From: Buxus sempervirens
Lineage: Eukaryota; Streptophyta; Magnoliopsida; Buxales; Buxaceae
Reading direction: 5' to 3'
DNA: 64,000 bases
NCBI GenBank assembly: GCA_947561395.2
Contig: OX387193.1
Coordinates: 15,686,001 to 15,750,000 of the forward strand
In this document: positions 1 to 11,303 of the stretch, one piece after another
Numbering within the stretch: position 1 is the first letter of the stretch
How the letters are laid out: every line of letters begins with the position of its first letter
The notes under the pieces: generated by a model
What the model was told of the DNA's origin: nothing
The model's input: only the letters and a program-made list of their open reading frames with translations
Database searches by the model: none
Program-made: the position numbers and the translations under genes

Positions 1-58
1 CAAATAATTAGATAAGATTATGGTATTTTTTGTGTAGGGAAATGTAAGGTCAAGTATC

Positions 59-2406
59 ATGGTTTCACAGTTGAAGAAGTTATTTTGCTTTTGCCACATC
101 GGTGGCGAAATAGTCATTGGTAATACTGGAGAACTCACCTATGATAATGGTCGGGTTGATGGCTTGGCTATTGATGAACAATTTGAATATAATGATTTTG
201 TTGATTGGGTATGCCTTAAGTTTGATGTTAGTAGAGAAGGATTAACAATGAAGTATACCATTGGAGTCGACAGAAGTCACCTTCTCCCCTTCACGGATCA
301 AGAATCTTTGTCTAATTTGTTATACTTCAATGAAGGCAAGGCAAGTTTGTTCTTATTTCAAGAACAACAACGAGAAGGCTTCACCTATAATATTAGTAGG
401 TAATACTTCTAGACTTAAACTACCAACAAAGTATTAAATATTTCTAGCATGGATATATTATTAATATTTTATTTTATTTACACATGTTAGGCCTTCAATA
501 GTTGGGACGAGCTATCAGCTAACAACATCAGTGAATGTTGATAACATGGTAGCCCAACCCTCTCAAAATCCAGAATGGATGGATGCAAGAGCTTTTGATG
601 GTAGTATTGGGAGTTTGAATTCAAATATGCAGCTTGCATCTAATTTATGGGAACATGAGATTGCTGGGGTGGGTTAGATGTTTCAATGTGCAAAGGATGT
701 TCAAGTAGCACTTCATAAGTTTGCCGTAGCTGGAGGATTCTCGTTCAAACTAATTAAGAATAATGGAGAATGTGTTAGACGGAGATGCTCCATAGAGGGA
801 TGCCCTTGGAAGATAACGGCAAGTTGTCTTAGTGGCTCGAAACTCTTTATGATTAAATAGTACGATGGTAGACACGAGCATATGGCACAGGATTGTATGA
901 ATATAAAGCCTGTAATTAGGTCAAAGTGGGTTGGTAATGTTATTGAGGAAAAAATGCGCCAAACTTCTAGTTATCTTCCTAAGCAAATAGTGAAAGATTT
1001 CAGCATGGATTATGGATTAAACTTGTCATACCATCAAGCATGGCGGGCAAAGGAGGCAGCTAAGCAAGAAATTGATGGTGAGATTATGGACTACTCTTGT
1101 TTCATTTCTTTGATGTGTGAAAAGATAATAGAATCTAACCCAGGAAGTGTGGTAGTGTGTACAATAGGAGAACAATCAAGACTTTGCCAGTTATTTATTG
1201 CATTTCATGTCTCCTTGTATGGGTTCTGTAATGGATGTCGTCCGATTCTTTCATAGATGGAACCCATTTGAAGTCCCTTTTTTGGGTACGATGCTATCTG
1301 CAACCACTCTCGATGCAAATGATGGGATGTTCCCAGTTGCATTTGGAGTGGTCAAGTCAGAAACATTTGAAGATTGGTTTTGGTTTCTACATATGTTGAA
1401 GATGGCATTGGCTGATGGACGTGAGATTGTTATTGTATCAGATAGGAACAAGAATATTATCAAGGTTGTTAATGAGATATTTGATCAAAATGTTCATTCA
1501 CATTGCTATCAACTTTTGAAAGAGAATTTCTTAAGTTTCTTAAGTAAATATACATTATCAAGGCAAGTGAAAACGTCACTTGTGCATCAACTCGATCAAG
1601 TTGCATATACTTAAAGTAAAAGACAGTTTGAAGCTACATTGGGGAGAATGTTTGTCATTTCAAATGAAGCACACAAGTGGGTTGTGGATAGTGAGCCTTC
1701 ACATTGGGCTAATGCAATGTTTGCCAAGAGGCGTTATAGTCAAATGTATTCAAATCTTGCTGAGACTTTTAATGGATGGGTGTTAAAGAAGAGAGAAATG
1801 CCAATATTGCATGCTGTTGAGGTCATACATAGGAAGTTGAGTGAAAGAATGTTTAACCAACAAGTTAAGGCAAGTAAATGGCAATTGGTGGGAAAAAGAA
1901 TTGATGACAAACTAAAGGCAAACATAAAATCCGGTAGCCAGCTATATGCTATACATTGCTTAGAGTTTGAATTTGAGATTGAGTGAAAGAAAAAGGAATG
2001 TGTTGTTGATCTCCAGAACAGGGTTTGTTCATGGAATGTTTGGCAAGCCACAGAACTTCCATGTCAGCATGCATGTAGGGCAATACAATTGAGTAACTTT
2101 GATATCTATGATTATGTGGAGGATTGCTACCATAAGGAGACACAAATGTTGATATACTCCCAACTGATGCATGGCATAGATACAAGTGAGATTCATTTTC
2201 ATTGTTCATCAAATAGCGATGATTTGGGTAATGAGGATGAGCATAGAAATGATGAGCCAATTCTTTTTCCCCCTATAACAAGAAGGCCCCCAAAGCATCC
2301 TAGAAGGAAACGAATGGAATCACAGAGTGTTGATAGGAGACCATTGCATTGTAGTCATTGTAAGGAGGAAGGCCACAATAGGAAAACTTACAGGGCTCCT
2401 ATTTAG
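59..2406 (+). pseudogene. MuDR/MULE transposase (mudrA-like), broken
   Basis: Transposase of a Mutator-like DNA transposon. Seen: a PB1-like N-terminal exon (59-399, 'CHIGGEIVIGNTGEL'), an intron with GT/AG borders (400-490), a MuDR DNA-binding-type segment at about 690-860 ('RRRCSIEGCPWKI'), the MULE catalytic core at about 1240-1610 ('DANDGMFPVAFGVV', 'FEDWFWFL', 'VSDRNKN'), a SWIM-like zinc segment near 2010-2085 ('LPCQHACRAI') and a C-terminal zinc knuckle at 2343-2390. The reading frame is interrupted by in-frame stops at about 675, 858, 1612 and 1984. The frame also changes around 1210-1260, where the conserved IDGTHLK block sits in a third frame. The knuckle's last cysteine is replaced (CSHC..H..Y). 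The element's left end lies outside the window or was not recognised. Family assignment is firm; the copy is almost certainly inactive. Confidence 0.9.
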
Positions 2407-2761
2407 TGTGTTTTCATTTGAAGTATTGTAATATGATATGTTAACAATGGTCTACTTTATTATGGTGTTTGGATGCTTTTTGAACTAGCAACTATGTTCA
2501 ATCATATACTATTTGGAGAACCAAATGTGGCTTATATATGATTATTGTGATTCGTATAAATTATTGCTTTATTTGAATTAGATTATCAATTTGATCACAC
2601 ACCTATTTGGATATATTGTTTGATTACACTTTGATTTCAATGCAATCAGCACAATATTGGTCTTATATGTTTTCATTCCATTATGTTTTCCATTATAAAC
2701 CACTCCTTGAAACAAAACAATAAAATATATTTGGATGACCTCTTTTTGATGATGTAGATTT

Positions 2762-4804
2762 ATGCACAGTACACAATACCATATGGCAGAACAAAGTGCA
2801 CATACAACGGGGGGCGAAGATGCCTATGATGAAGATCAACGTTGTTTCACATTGATTCGGGCATCACGTATACAGTTGGGTAAGATGATGGACGCTGCTA
2901 GAGAGATGCAATGTTGTTTCATGGAGTTGGATCTGTATATCCAAAAATCCCACCCCTAGCTCCCTACAGTGAGCAACCAAGCTCACCCATGATAGGGGCC
3001 AACCATCAAGCTCCATGCAGTATCCTTCTCATGTAGTATCAGAAGTAGGCCACAATGATCAACCAAGTTCACCCCATGATGAGGGTTAACCAGGTTCATC
3101 CCATGTAGTATCGGATGTAGGCCATGGTGAGCAACCAGGTTCACCCCATGATGGGGGTCATATAGTATCTGATATAGGCCATGGTGAGCAACCAAACTCA
3201 TCCCATGATGGGGGTGGTCCATTAGTATCCATGCAATCTCCTTGTCATGAAGTATTAGATGCGGGCCATGAGTCTTGCACCATAAGTCAACCTCCAACTA
3301 GAAAAAGGCGAATAAAAAATAAAGCAACAAAACTTCGTTCTCCATTTGTGATGGAATACAAATTCCCACCACTTCATTCACACAAAAAGCACGTTGTCAA
3401 ATATATATCTTTCTCATAATAATGAGTAAGCACTCCTATACATCCTATTGAAAGATATTGATTGCTTCTGTTTATTGATTTTATTAATATGATTTACTCG
3501 ACAAGTTTCTTTTTGTATAGCTCAATAGTTATAGATTTTGATGTCATTCATGTTACGATGGGCGAGTTGCACTGCTTGATGGATGGGCACATGATTAGCA
3601 GTGTGGTATGGGTAGTAATACAATCCTAACATGTTTTACAATGTTGATTTTTAATGTCGTAATGCAAGTTTCATTCTTATTATGTAGGTGGTGGCAGCAT
3701 ATGCTTTTAGCCTTGTGAAATGGCAACAACTAAACTCGTCTGCAGTTAGTAGGCATTATTGTGCACCCTACATTAGTGTATGTATATCTTACTTTATTTG
3801 AACCTAAACTACAAATTTCACATGTAGTACGTAATGCATTTTACTAATCTAATATGGTAATTTACAGGAAGCAATCATCAAGGGTGAAATTACTGTGCAA
3901 GCTGCCTATAAAATATATTTTGATCCCGAAGTACTTGGGTATGATCTCTGTTCTTGCCAAAATGGTACGTTTTTCTTTTGTTATTATTGATGGCTACAAT
4001 ATCCCGATGGTTTTATTGAAGGTATAGTGTACATATTTCACTTGGTTAAATATGTTCAAATTTTGTTGATCTTTTTACCCATATGTCAGAGGAACCATTG
4101 GTTCCTCGTTGTGCTAAATTTCAAAGAGGGAAGGGTTGAAGTGTTGGATTCCAAAAAATGTAGATGACAAGATATTCATCGGCATATCATTGAAACCTTA
4201 GTATCTTTGCTTATAATGAACAAAAAATTCAATTTTTACCTTCATAACGTTTACTAAAACTCTACACTAGAAAAACATAGCTTGACATTTTTTGGTATGC
4301 AAGAGCAATTTTTTCAGAGTTTGTATGAGTTTTGCAACCCTGGAACACCAATTAGAATTAGACTTTGGAGCAAGCACTATATATCTGTGCCCCATCAAGA
4401 GAACATGTAAATCATATGGTTTATGATTCTTATGCTTTACAGGTTCAACCCATGTACAAATATAACCTTGCTGTCCATTTGTGATGTAGGGTTGATTGTG
4501 GAGTTTTTATGTTGAAATTTATGAAGTTTTGGGATGGGCATGCATTGTCATCCCAATTTGGATAGGTAAGTTATTTATTGTTAATTAAGAATTACTATTG
4601 AGATTTTCCTTATTTCATTACTTGTTTGAGCATATATTTTGGATTCTTACATAGCCACATGTTTTTAAACAGGATAATATTTGGTTATTTCGGAAGAAGT
4701 TGATGGCGGATCTTGTGTTTCATCCAGCAAATAAATTAAAGGAATATATTTCTCATGTTGGGACTCTTGTTAATCTCTTATATGATGAAGATCCTAGCTC
4801 TTAG
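2762..4804 (+). pseudogene. Ulp1-like (C48) cysteine protease gene of the MULE
   Basis: Second + strand gene, 355 bp after the transposase. The first exon starts at 2762 and carries acidic and coiled-looking sequence. Next come repeated peptides (2965-3235), a basic stretch (RKRRIKNKA) and then a C48/Ulp1 protease-like region split over several exons. Recognisable pieces are DFDVIHVTMGELHCLMDG (3536-3600), VVAAYAFSLVKWQQL (from 3689), EAIIKGEITVQAAY (from 3868), NHWFLVVLNF with the expected catalytic His followed by VLDSKK with the Asp (about 4093-4160), and VDCGVFMLKFMKFWDG with the catalytic Cys (about 4490-4545). The last exon (about 4672-4804) ends LVNLLYDEDPSS. Ulp1-like genes are known passengers of plant MULEs (Kaonashi/KI-MULE type). 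An in-frame stop in the repeat part argues that this copy is decayed. All three catalytic residues are still present. Confidence 0.75.
2965..3235 (+). repeat. Degenerate tandem peptide-coding repeat
   Basis: About four units of roughly 60-75 bp that encode variants of VVSDVGHGEQPGSPHDGG. They lie inside the Ulp1-like gene, between the N-terminal exon and the protease part. The units are rich in Gly, His, Pro and Ser, which suggests a flexible linker. Confidence 0.7.
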
Positions 4805-5073
4805 ATGGGGCTCTCAATATTAAACAGAAAGGGTTTTTTTTTCCATATATGTCTCATATATTGTGTTTTGAATACACTTATATTTTGAAATTGGCATTTG
4901 GTATCAAAAGCCTATCCTCCTGAACTAATTACTTTTGGGAAAGCAATACTTGTTCAAGTTTTCCATGGATTATGTGTGATATTTTGCTGAACATAAAGTC
5001 TGTGAAGAAGAAAAAAATCTGAACAAGAAAACCATATGAATTCAGAACACATTGTGGACATTTGTGTATTAAA

Positions 5074-5596
5074 CCATAGAGGGATGCAAATATTTTCATA
5101 GGAGGATACAAGTCCTATCAGACAGGGATACAATTAGTTTCATAGTAAGATGCAATCACACTCATAGGGGGAAACAAGTATAAACATAGAGAGATACAAG
5201 CATTTTCATAGGAGGATACAAAGTCCAGTCATACGGGGATACAATTATTTTCATAGTATGATGCAATCAAACTCATAGTGGGAAACAAGTATAATCATAG
5301 AGGGATGTAAGCATTTTTATAGGAGGATACAAGTCCTGTAATACAAGGATACGAGAATTTTTATAGGAGGATACAAGTATAATCATAGAGGGATACAAGC
5401 ATTTTCATAGGAGGATACAAGTCCAGTCATATGGGAATACAATTATTTTCTTAGTTCACACTCACAGGGAAAAAACTAGCATAGTCAAATGCCGTTATAT
5501 GTCTTGTCATACGGGGATACACGTATTTTCATAGTAGGATGCAATCACACTCATAGGGGGAAACAAGTATAGTCATAGAGGGATACGAATCCTAGT
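5074..5596 (+). repeat. Minisatellite array, forward arm of palindrome
   Basis: Tandem array with a higher-order period of about 111 bp (CATAGAGGGATAC starts near 5074, 5185 and 5296). Each period is made of four related subunits of about 27 bp of the type CATAGNNGGATACAAG. About four and a half to five periods can be read, the later ones more degraded. It begins about 270 bp after the stop of the Ulp1-like gene. Confidence 0.85.
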
Positions 5597-6065
5597 CATA
5601 GAAGGAGATTCATATATTCTATTCACGGAAATGGAATTTATGGAAAGATTACCGATCTTGAAGTCAAACAAAATATGTAGAAAATGAAGCAATTCCCATA
5701 TGTATGTATTGTTCTATTTCAGTGACAATGCCGTTTTGATTTTGGTGAAAAAGTTCAAGATCTATGATCCCTTAAATAGAATATTAGTGATTACTTCCAG
5801 TGACAATTGTTCAGTCTATCAAATAGATAAGTAAAGCTCATATTCTTCTGATTTTTATTTTATCAATCAATCAATCAGATAAAAGAATAAAGAACTAAAC
5901 CTTACCTTACATGAGTCTTTTCTATCCATACCACGAAAGAAAGAAATTTTCTTTTTTTTTAATCTAACATTCTAGTTTCAATCATTGATGATTCCATTGG
6001 AAAAGAAACATGGATTTATCTCACCTATCATTATTAAATTCGTGTCTCTTTAATCAACGAAGTAC
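5597..6065. other. Spacer between the two minisatellite arms
   Basis: AT-rich spacer of about 470 bp with no ORF or repeat that I can recognise. It separates the forward and reverse copies of the minisatellite and lies between the two convergent gene sets. Confidence 0.5.
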
Positions 6066-6380
6066 TTGTTTCCCCTTATGAGTGTGATTGTATCCTACTA
6101 TAAAAACAATTGTATCCCCGTATGACAGGACTTGTATCCTCCTATGAAAAGGCATGCATCCCTCTATGATTATACTTGTTTCCCCCTATGAGTGTGATTG
6201 TATCCTATTATGAAAATAATTGTATCTCCCTATGACAGGACTTGTATCTTCCTATGAAAATGTTTGTATCCCTCTATGACTCTACTTGTTTCCCCCTATG
6301 AGTGTGATTGTATCCTAATATGAAAATCATTGTATCCCGGTATGATTGTACTAGTTTCCCATGTGAATGTGATTGTATCT
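6066..6380 (-). repeat. Minisatellite array, reverse arm of palindrome
   Basis: The same ~111-bp unit as at 5074-5596 but reverse complemented (CTTGTTTCCCCCTATGAG, then GATTGTATCC). Nearly three periods are present. Together with the forward arm it forms an imperfect inverted repeat several hundred bp long. Confidence 0.85.
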
Positions 6381-6710
6381 ATGAAATTTGGTGTTTTTAG
6401 AACCCTTTGTAGAGGTGGAAGCCTTCTATATTTCCAACCAACTTATGCAATTTGGAGTTTTTAGCACCCTTTAGAATTGAATTTCCTGATTTGGATTAGA
6501 ATTGGATTATAGAGGTAAAAAGAATTAACGAAGTTATGTTTACAAACCGCACGGCCTATTAATTCTATACCTTTTCCTTCAAAAAATAAAGTTATATACA
6601 TACATTGAAATATGAAAAGAATGAAATATGTCAAAATATCAAAAGAATTAACGAAAATCTTTTGATTTCCTATTTTACCAAAACTAAATTTTCAAAAACA
6701 TTCAACCATG

Positions 6711-9362
6711 TCATTGGGCTTCCAAGTCACTTCTAGCTTGCGAGGCATTACCCATATCTTTGTGCCTCCCATAGACCTCTCGTACAAGTGCTAATGATGA
6801 CGAATATGCATAACTCATAGTCTGTAATAGCACCTACATATGCTCCAATTGACTAACCACCTCCTAACAAAGTTTGATTATATGGTTAGATTCACAACTC
6901 AAAGAATAAAGAAAATGTAAAACAACAGTTCTTCCAATTAAATCATGGAATTATTTGTGGAAACAAATCTTACAGGGTCAATGTCTGTAATTCGGATCGA
7001 ATATCTTTTATGCATACAGCAGCATCCTCCAAAAAACTTTGGTGTTCAACCTATATAATGCGCCATTACATAAGTCAAAAACGAAAACAAAATAAATGGG
7101 ATTCTAGAACTAATGTACATGTTTGTGAAGTTAAATGACAAATTTCCAAAAAGTATAAGTGAAAATCTTAGAGATGCTTTCTTATAAGATCATTGTTTGC
7201 AATGCAAGTTCTAGTGTCTCCATTGGCAATGCCAGTAGCATCCTCGAATTCAGGAGGATCAACCTACACAACACATCATTAGGGAATTTGAGAATATTAT
7301 AACACAACAACTAAAGCGGGAACCTTCATTAGGGAAACTGTGGAGATACTTTCTTACATGATTGATGTCTGGGATTTTATTTTCAACATACTTCCTCAAT
7401 CTTGTTGGATCTACCTATATAACACACTACATATAAGCAAAATTCTTATTTTAGTGACAAGGCAGTTATAAAATACAATATACCTGTCCACACCCATAAC
7501 CACCAGCAACTTTCTCTGCTTTTTCTCTATTCTTGACACGCTCTTGAGTCCAAACCAACAATCATGGTGTCTGTATTTTAGCCTGGGCCAGACACACAAG
7601 AACATGCTCATAATAAAACAACTGAAAACAAAGGTGGTCAATCATCTTACTTGACACGAATATCTTTAATAAGTAAAATAACATTAGGAATATAACAAAT
7701 ACTATAAACATTTATTGTAAGTCTTCACCTGTAAGAATAAAAGGCAACCACCGATACACTGCTTCTTCTTGATTTGGAAAATTTTTATTTCTTCAAAAAG
7801 CCGGTCAACCACAAATGGTGTCCAATTTAATTCAAATAAACTACCTACATCTACCACAGTATGTAAAAAGGTAATACTGGCATGTAGGTTCGAATTTGGA
7901 CACAAGAGTGAACCTAATGCAAATAAAACAAATGCTCTTTTAAATTCAGGGCCACCTCCTAGTGAACACAACCTAGATTCTAAGTCCGACAGTGGTATTT
8001 CATGCTTCTCAATTTGAAACATATCACGAACCTCATGTATTATATCATCCGGTCTGGAGGTGATGACAAGATGTCCAAGGTGTCTAAGTCCTAGAATAAT
8101 ACTAACATCTACACTGCCTATGGGTATAGAATACTCGCCAATTTTTAGGCTATGGGTATCTACATCTACTTGCTCAATTAACCATGCATATAACTCCCTG
8201 ACAAGGGATGTGCATTGGAGATGGAGAATGGGCCCAAAACCAATCGCATAAATAGCCAATCGCTGGTCTGTCGTAAGCTGTTTGCAACAAGCCATGAACT
8301 TTCTAGGCGAGCATCTTGTCACCACACAAGGTTGCAGTTGCACATAAAGTGCTAATTAAACACAACACGAAGATATTTTGGGAAAAAATCTAATAATAGA
8401 AGTGTAGGACAAAACCTTGACTAGATGATATAATATGTGAGTTGAAGAAAAGCCCATAAATGGTTTTCAAAAATCTATTTTCAGAAGAAAATAGAAAGTA
8501 ACACCAACAATATTTTGGCCTGGCACAACAACAATAGTAGCTCCTAACAACAAAGCTACAACTACAAAACTTTCTGAATTATATCAAAAACATGTTTCAG
8601 TTGGTGTTACCTGCACATTTCTTCTTCTTTTTTGTGCAGGACGCAAAGATTGATACTCTACTATACTTTGGGTCAACAACGCTTGATAGTGCTGCCTTGC
8701 TTCTTGTGCCAAAGTGTCCCACTCTAGTTTTGCATCTCTCATCCCCTACAAATTAAATTATTCAAGATTAATTATTCAGTTTTAAATAAAAGAACCCAAA
8801 TCTAACTTGAATTAGGGGAAGTGAGAAGGAATGACAAAAAACATATATGCCGACATCAGAATTACTGTTCAAGGAGCCTCAAATATAAAGAACACCTAAC
8901 AATATGCTCTATAATATATAATCATTAAGATAAGACTTTGAATGCATGCTTTGCGTTGTGTGATTGTTTCTCCTTCTCTTTTGCGTTCCACAATATACTC
9001 CCTCCTATAAGAAGTACACAAATATTTTTTAAACATATACTAAAGCATATAATAAAATAAAACCTAGTTGCATTTTTCATATTCAATTCTCTTCGTTATT
9101 TTCTATTTATTGTATTCGTAACAACACTATATATAATTGATGAAGCATTTCTTATTTTTACTTAGACTCGTAACAAAGATAAATTTTAATGCTAAATTAC
9201 AAAATTTAATGTTGGATATTTTTCTTACATGAATATAACCCATGAGTTTAATGGTCTTCATGGAGCAACTGATGCAATAGGAGAGGTTGCTGCTGCATCC
9301 TTTGAAATTGAACGAGTTTGTCTTCTTACACGGGATGGATTTAGCACTTTCTTCCTTGCCAT
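6711..9362 (-). pseudogene. Plant-mobile-domain-like gene, multi-exon, broken
   Basis: Gene convergent to the MULE genes, read on the - strand. A likely first coding segment starts at 9362 (MARKKVLNPSRV, basic) and runs into a stop at 9258. Further exons with good splice borders are 8748-8611 (EWDTLAQEARQHYQ, ends in KRRR), about 8354-7729 (RCSPRKFMACCKQL, GFGPILHL, ELYAWLIEQ, ILGLRHLG), 7621-7484 (LFYYEHVLVCLAQAK, ends YGCGQ), 7414-7358, about 7263-7180, 7050-6974 and about 6863-6711 with the stop. The large exon matches the plant-mobile/DUF1985-like region that usually precedes Ulp1 domains in plant transposon proteins. There is an in-frame TGA in the 7621-7484 exon, where the family normally has Trp, and a weak donor after 7186. 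The function is unknown. I place it in the same MULE by context; that is inference. Confidence 0.6.
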
Positions 9363-9432
9363 GACTATTGCAACAAATAAAATGAACATTATAATTACAA
9401 TTTGCAATCCACCCTAGAAAACCAAATAACAC

Positions 9433-11298
9433 AAATAATCCTCACATAAGTTAAGATCTCTTCATTCGTATCTATTGTGCAATGAGAAGTCATTCATCTG
9501 CATAATCTTGTTGGAATTCGCATGAAATAAATTACGCATTGTACTCAGTGCCATAATGCATGCACATGAATTGGTACTAATTCTATATAAAACATAGCTG
9601 ATATTTTAATGAGAAATATTTACCGTTCATTGAATATTGATAGGAACATGACAAAGAAGTTAGTATATGTTATCTAGTCTATGTTATGCACCACAGGTAT
9701 TGTTGGAGATTAATAGCTACAATCCAAAAGGGAAGAAAGATACATATCATATCAATTTAAGCATATTTGTACTAAAATTTAACTTATTTAACTATCTTTC
9801 TCTTAAGCTGTGAAAAGGATAAGAGAGTTTTTCTTTATTTTTTTTGGTGGGGTTGATAGATTGATAAACCAAAAAACTTGGGACGTGTCCACCTCAAGCA
9901 GAGAAATTGTAATTTCTTGACAGCTTTTTAAATTTATATGATGAATGAAAGAAGGGTTTCCATCACTCCTTGATTGCAAGATGGCTGTGTAATGCAATCT
10001 TGTGCACTTGACTAGTAATAGTAACTATAATAATAGATAAATAAAATGAAAAAGAGAAAAGAAATGAACATTGATGGATTCAACAACACCAAGGAAGAAT
10101 AGAATCATGAAGTCCAACAATCTAAATTCAATGTAATGTTAGACATTATGTAAATGAAAATTCAATTGGGTATCCATTACATGGATGAGGATATGAGGAC
10201 AATGATCGGGGTCAAGACAATGGCACGGGTGAAAGAGAGAGATCTGCATTCCCTCTGCTCTGGAATAATATATTTTTTTTAAAGAAATGTTTCCAATTAC
10301 CAATTGGATTTTCTGTGGTTTCATTTTCTATGGTTTTAAATTGGCTATTGCATAAATATTGAATCAAAGGAATTGGTTGCACTGAGTAATTATAAAGACA
10401 TTCTAGATATAGAAGATCTTTGTACTTTTGTAGCTTCTGCTCCTTGGCATGGGAAAGAGTAGCTCATTCTAAGGTAGATTTTCATAATAACTACTGCATT
10501 TCTAGTTGAACTTTACCCTAAAGCATACAGACTTTACAATAAAGTATCAAAATGAGAAAGTTTAATGCAACCAGTTTTACTTAATTTGAGAGTGGAAGTT
10601 ATAATGTCCTTTAATGACCAAATAATCATAAATATTTTCCTTTGGCATGTTTTCGAAGTTTGATTTTGCATTGAGTTGTGAAAGTTTTTGATTGAACCCT
10701 CTCTGTTTGATACCAAAGCCTATATTGGATTTTCTAACACAGACATCTTGTAGGAGAAAAATGAATGCAAAGAGAGAGTAATTGTATCTTTAAGGCAAGG
10801 AAACTTGCTTGGGATAGCATTTGACCCTGAATTAACCATAGACGCTCGATGGTATTTGTTTTGCATTTACTGACTGACTTGTAACAGCAAATAAGTCTTA
10901 GAACCATTCCACATACCTCACTTGAGTTTCCATGTGTTTGCTTGCGCAGGTATAGTTACTTCTTGAAGATGGTCAATGAGGTTGGAGAACAGATCCCAAA
11001 GTCCATCTCTATTGCAAAGGGAGAAAGTAATAGTGACAATCAAGAACCAAGAACTGAAAGGCCCTAAATTCAATGTAGATTCATATGAGGACGTATGGCA
11101 TCTCATATGAACTAGGGAAAAATTAAAAAAAAAATAAAAATAGAAAGCAAGCAAACCTACACGATTACAACAAAATGGAAGTTCACCAAAGCATACATTT
11201 AGGTAGTCAGAGAAATTACCTCAAGAGCAGAAGAGAGATTTCGATCACGTTTCGTGGCAAGAGGAAACCCACCCTTTCTCTTCGCGAATACCTTTGGG
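9433..11298. other. No gene recognised
   Basis: AT-rich sequence with only short random ORFs. I see no domain, tRNA or clear repeat. The right end of the MULE may lie here, but no terminal inverted repeat was identified. Confidence 0.5.
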
Positions 11299-11303
11299 AT
11301 GGG

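Noticed and set aside
5074-6380. CRISPR-like repeat array
   Set aside because: This is plant DNA. The units are contiguous minisatellites without unique spacers and without cas genes.
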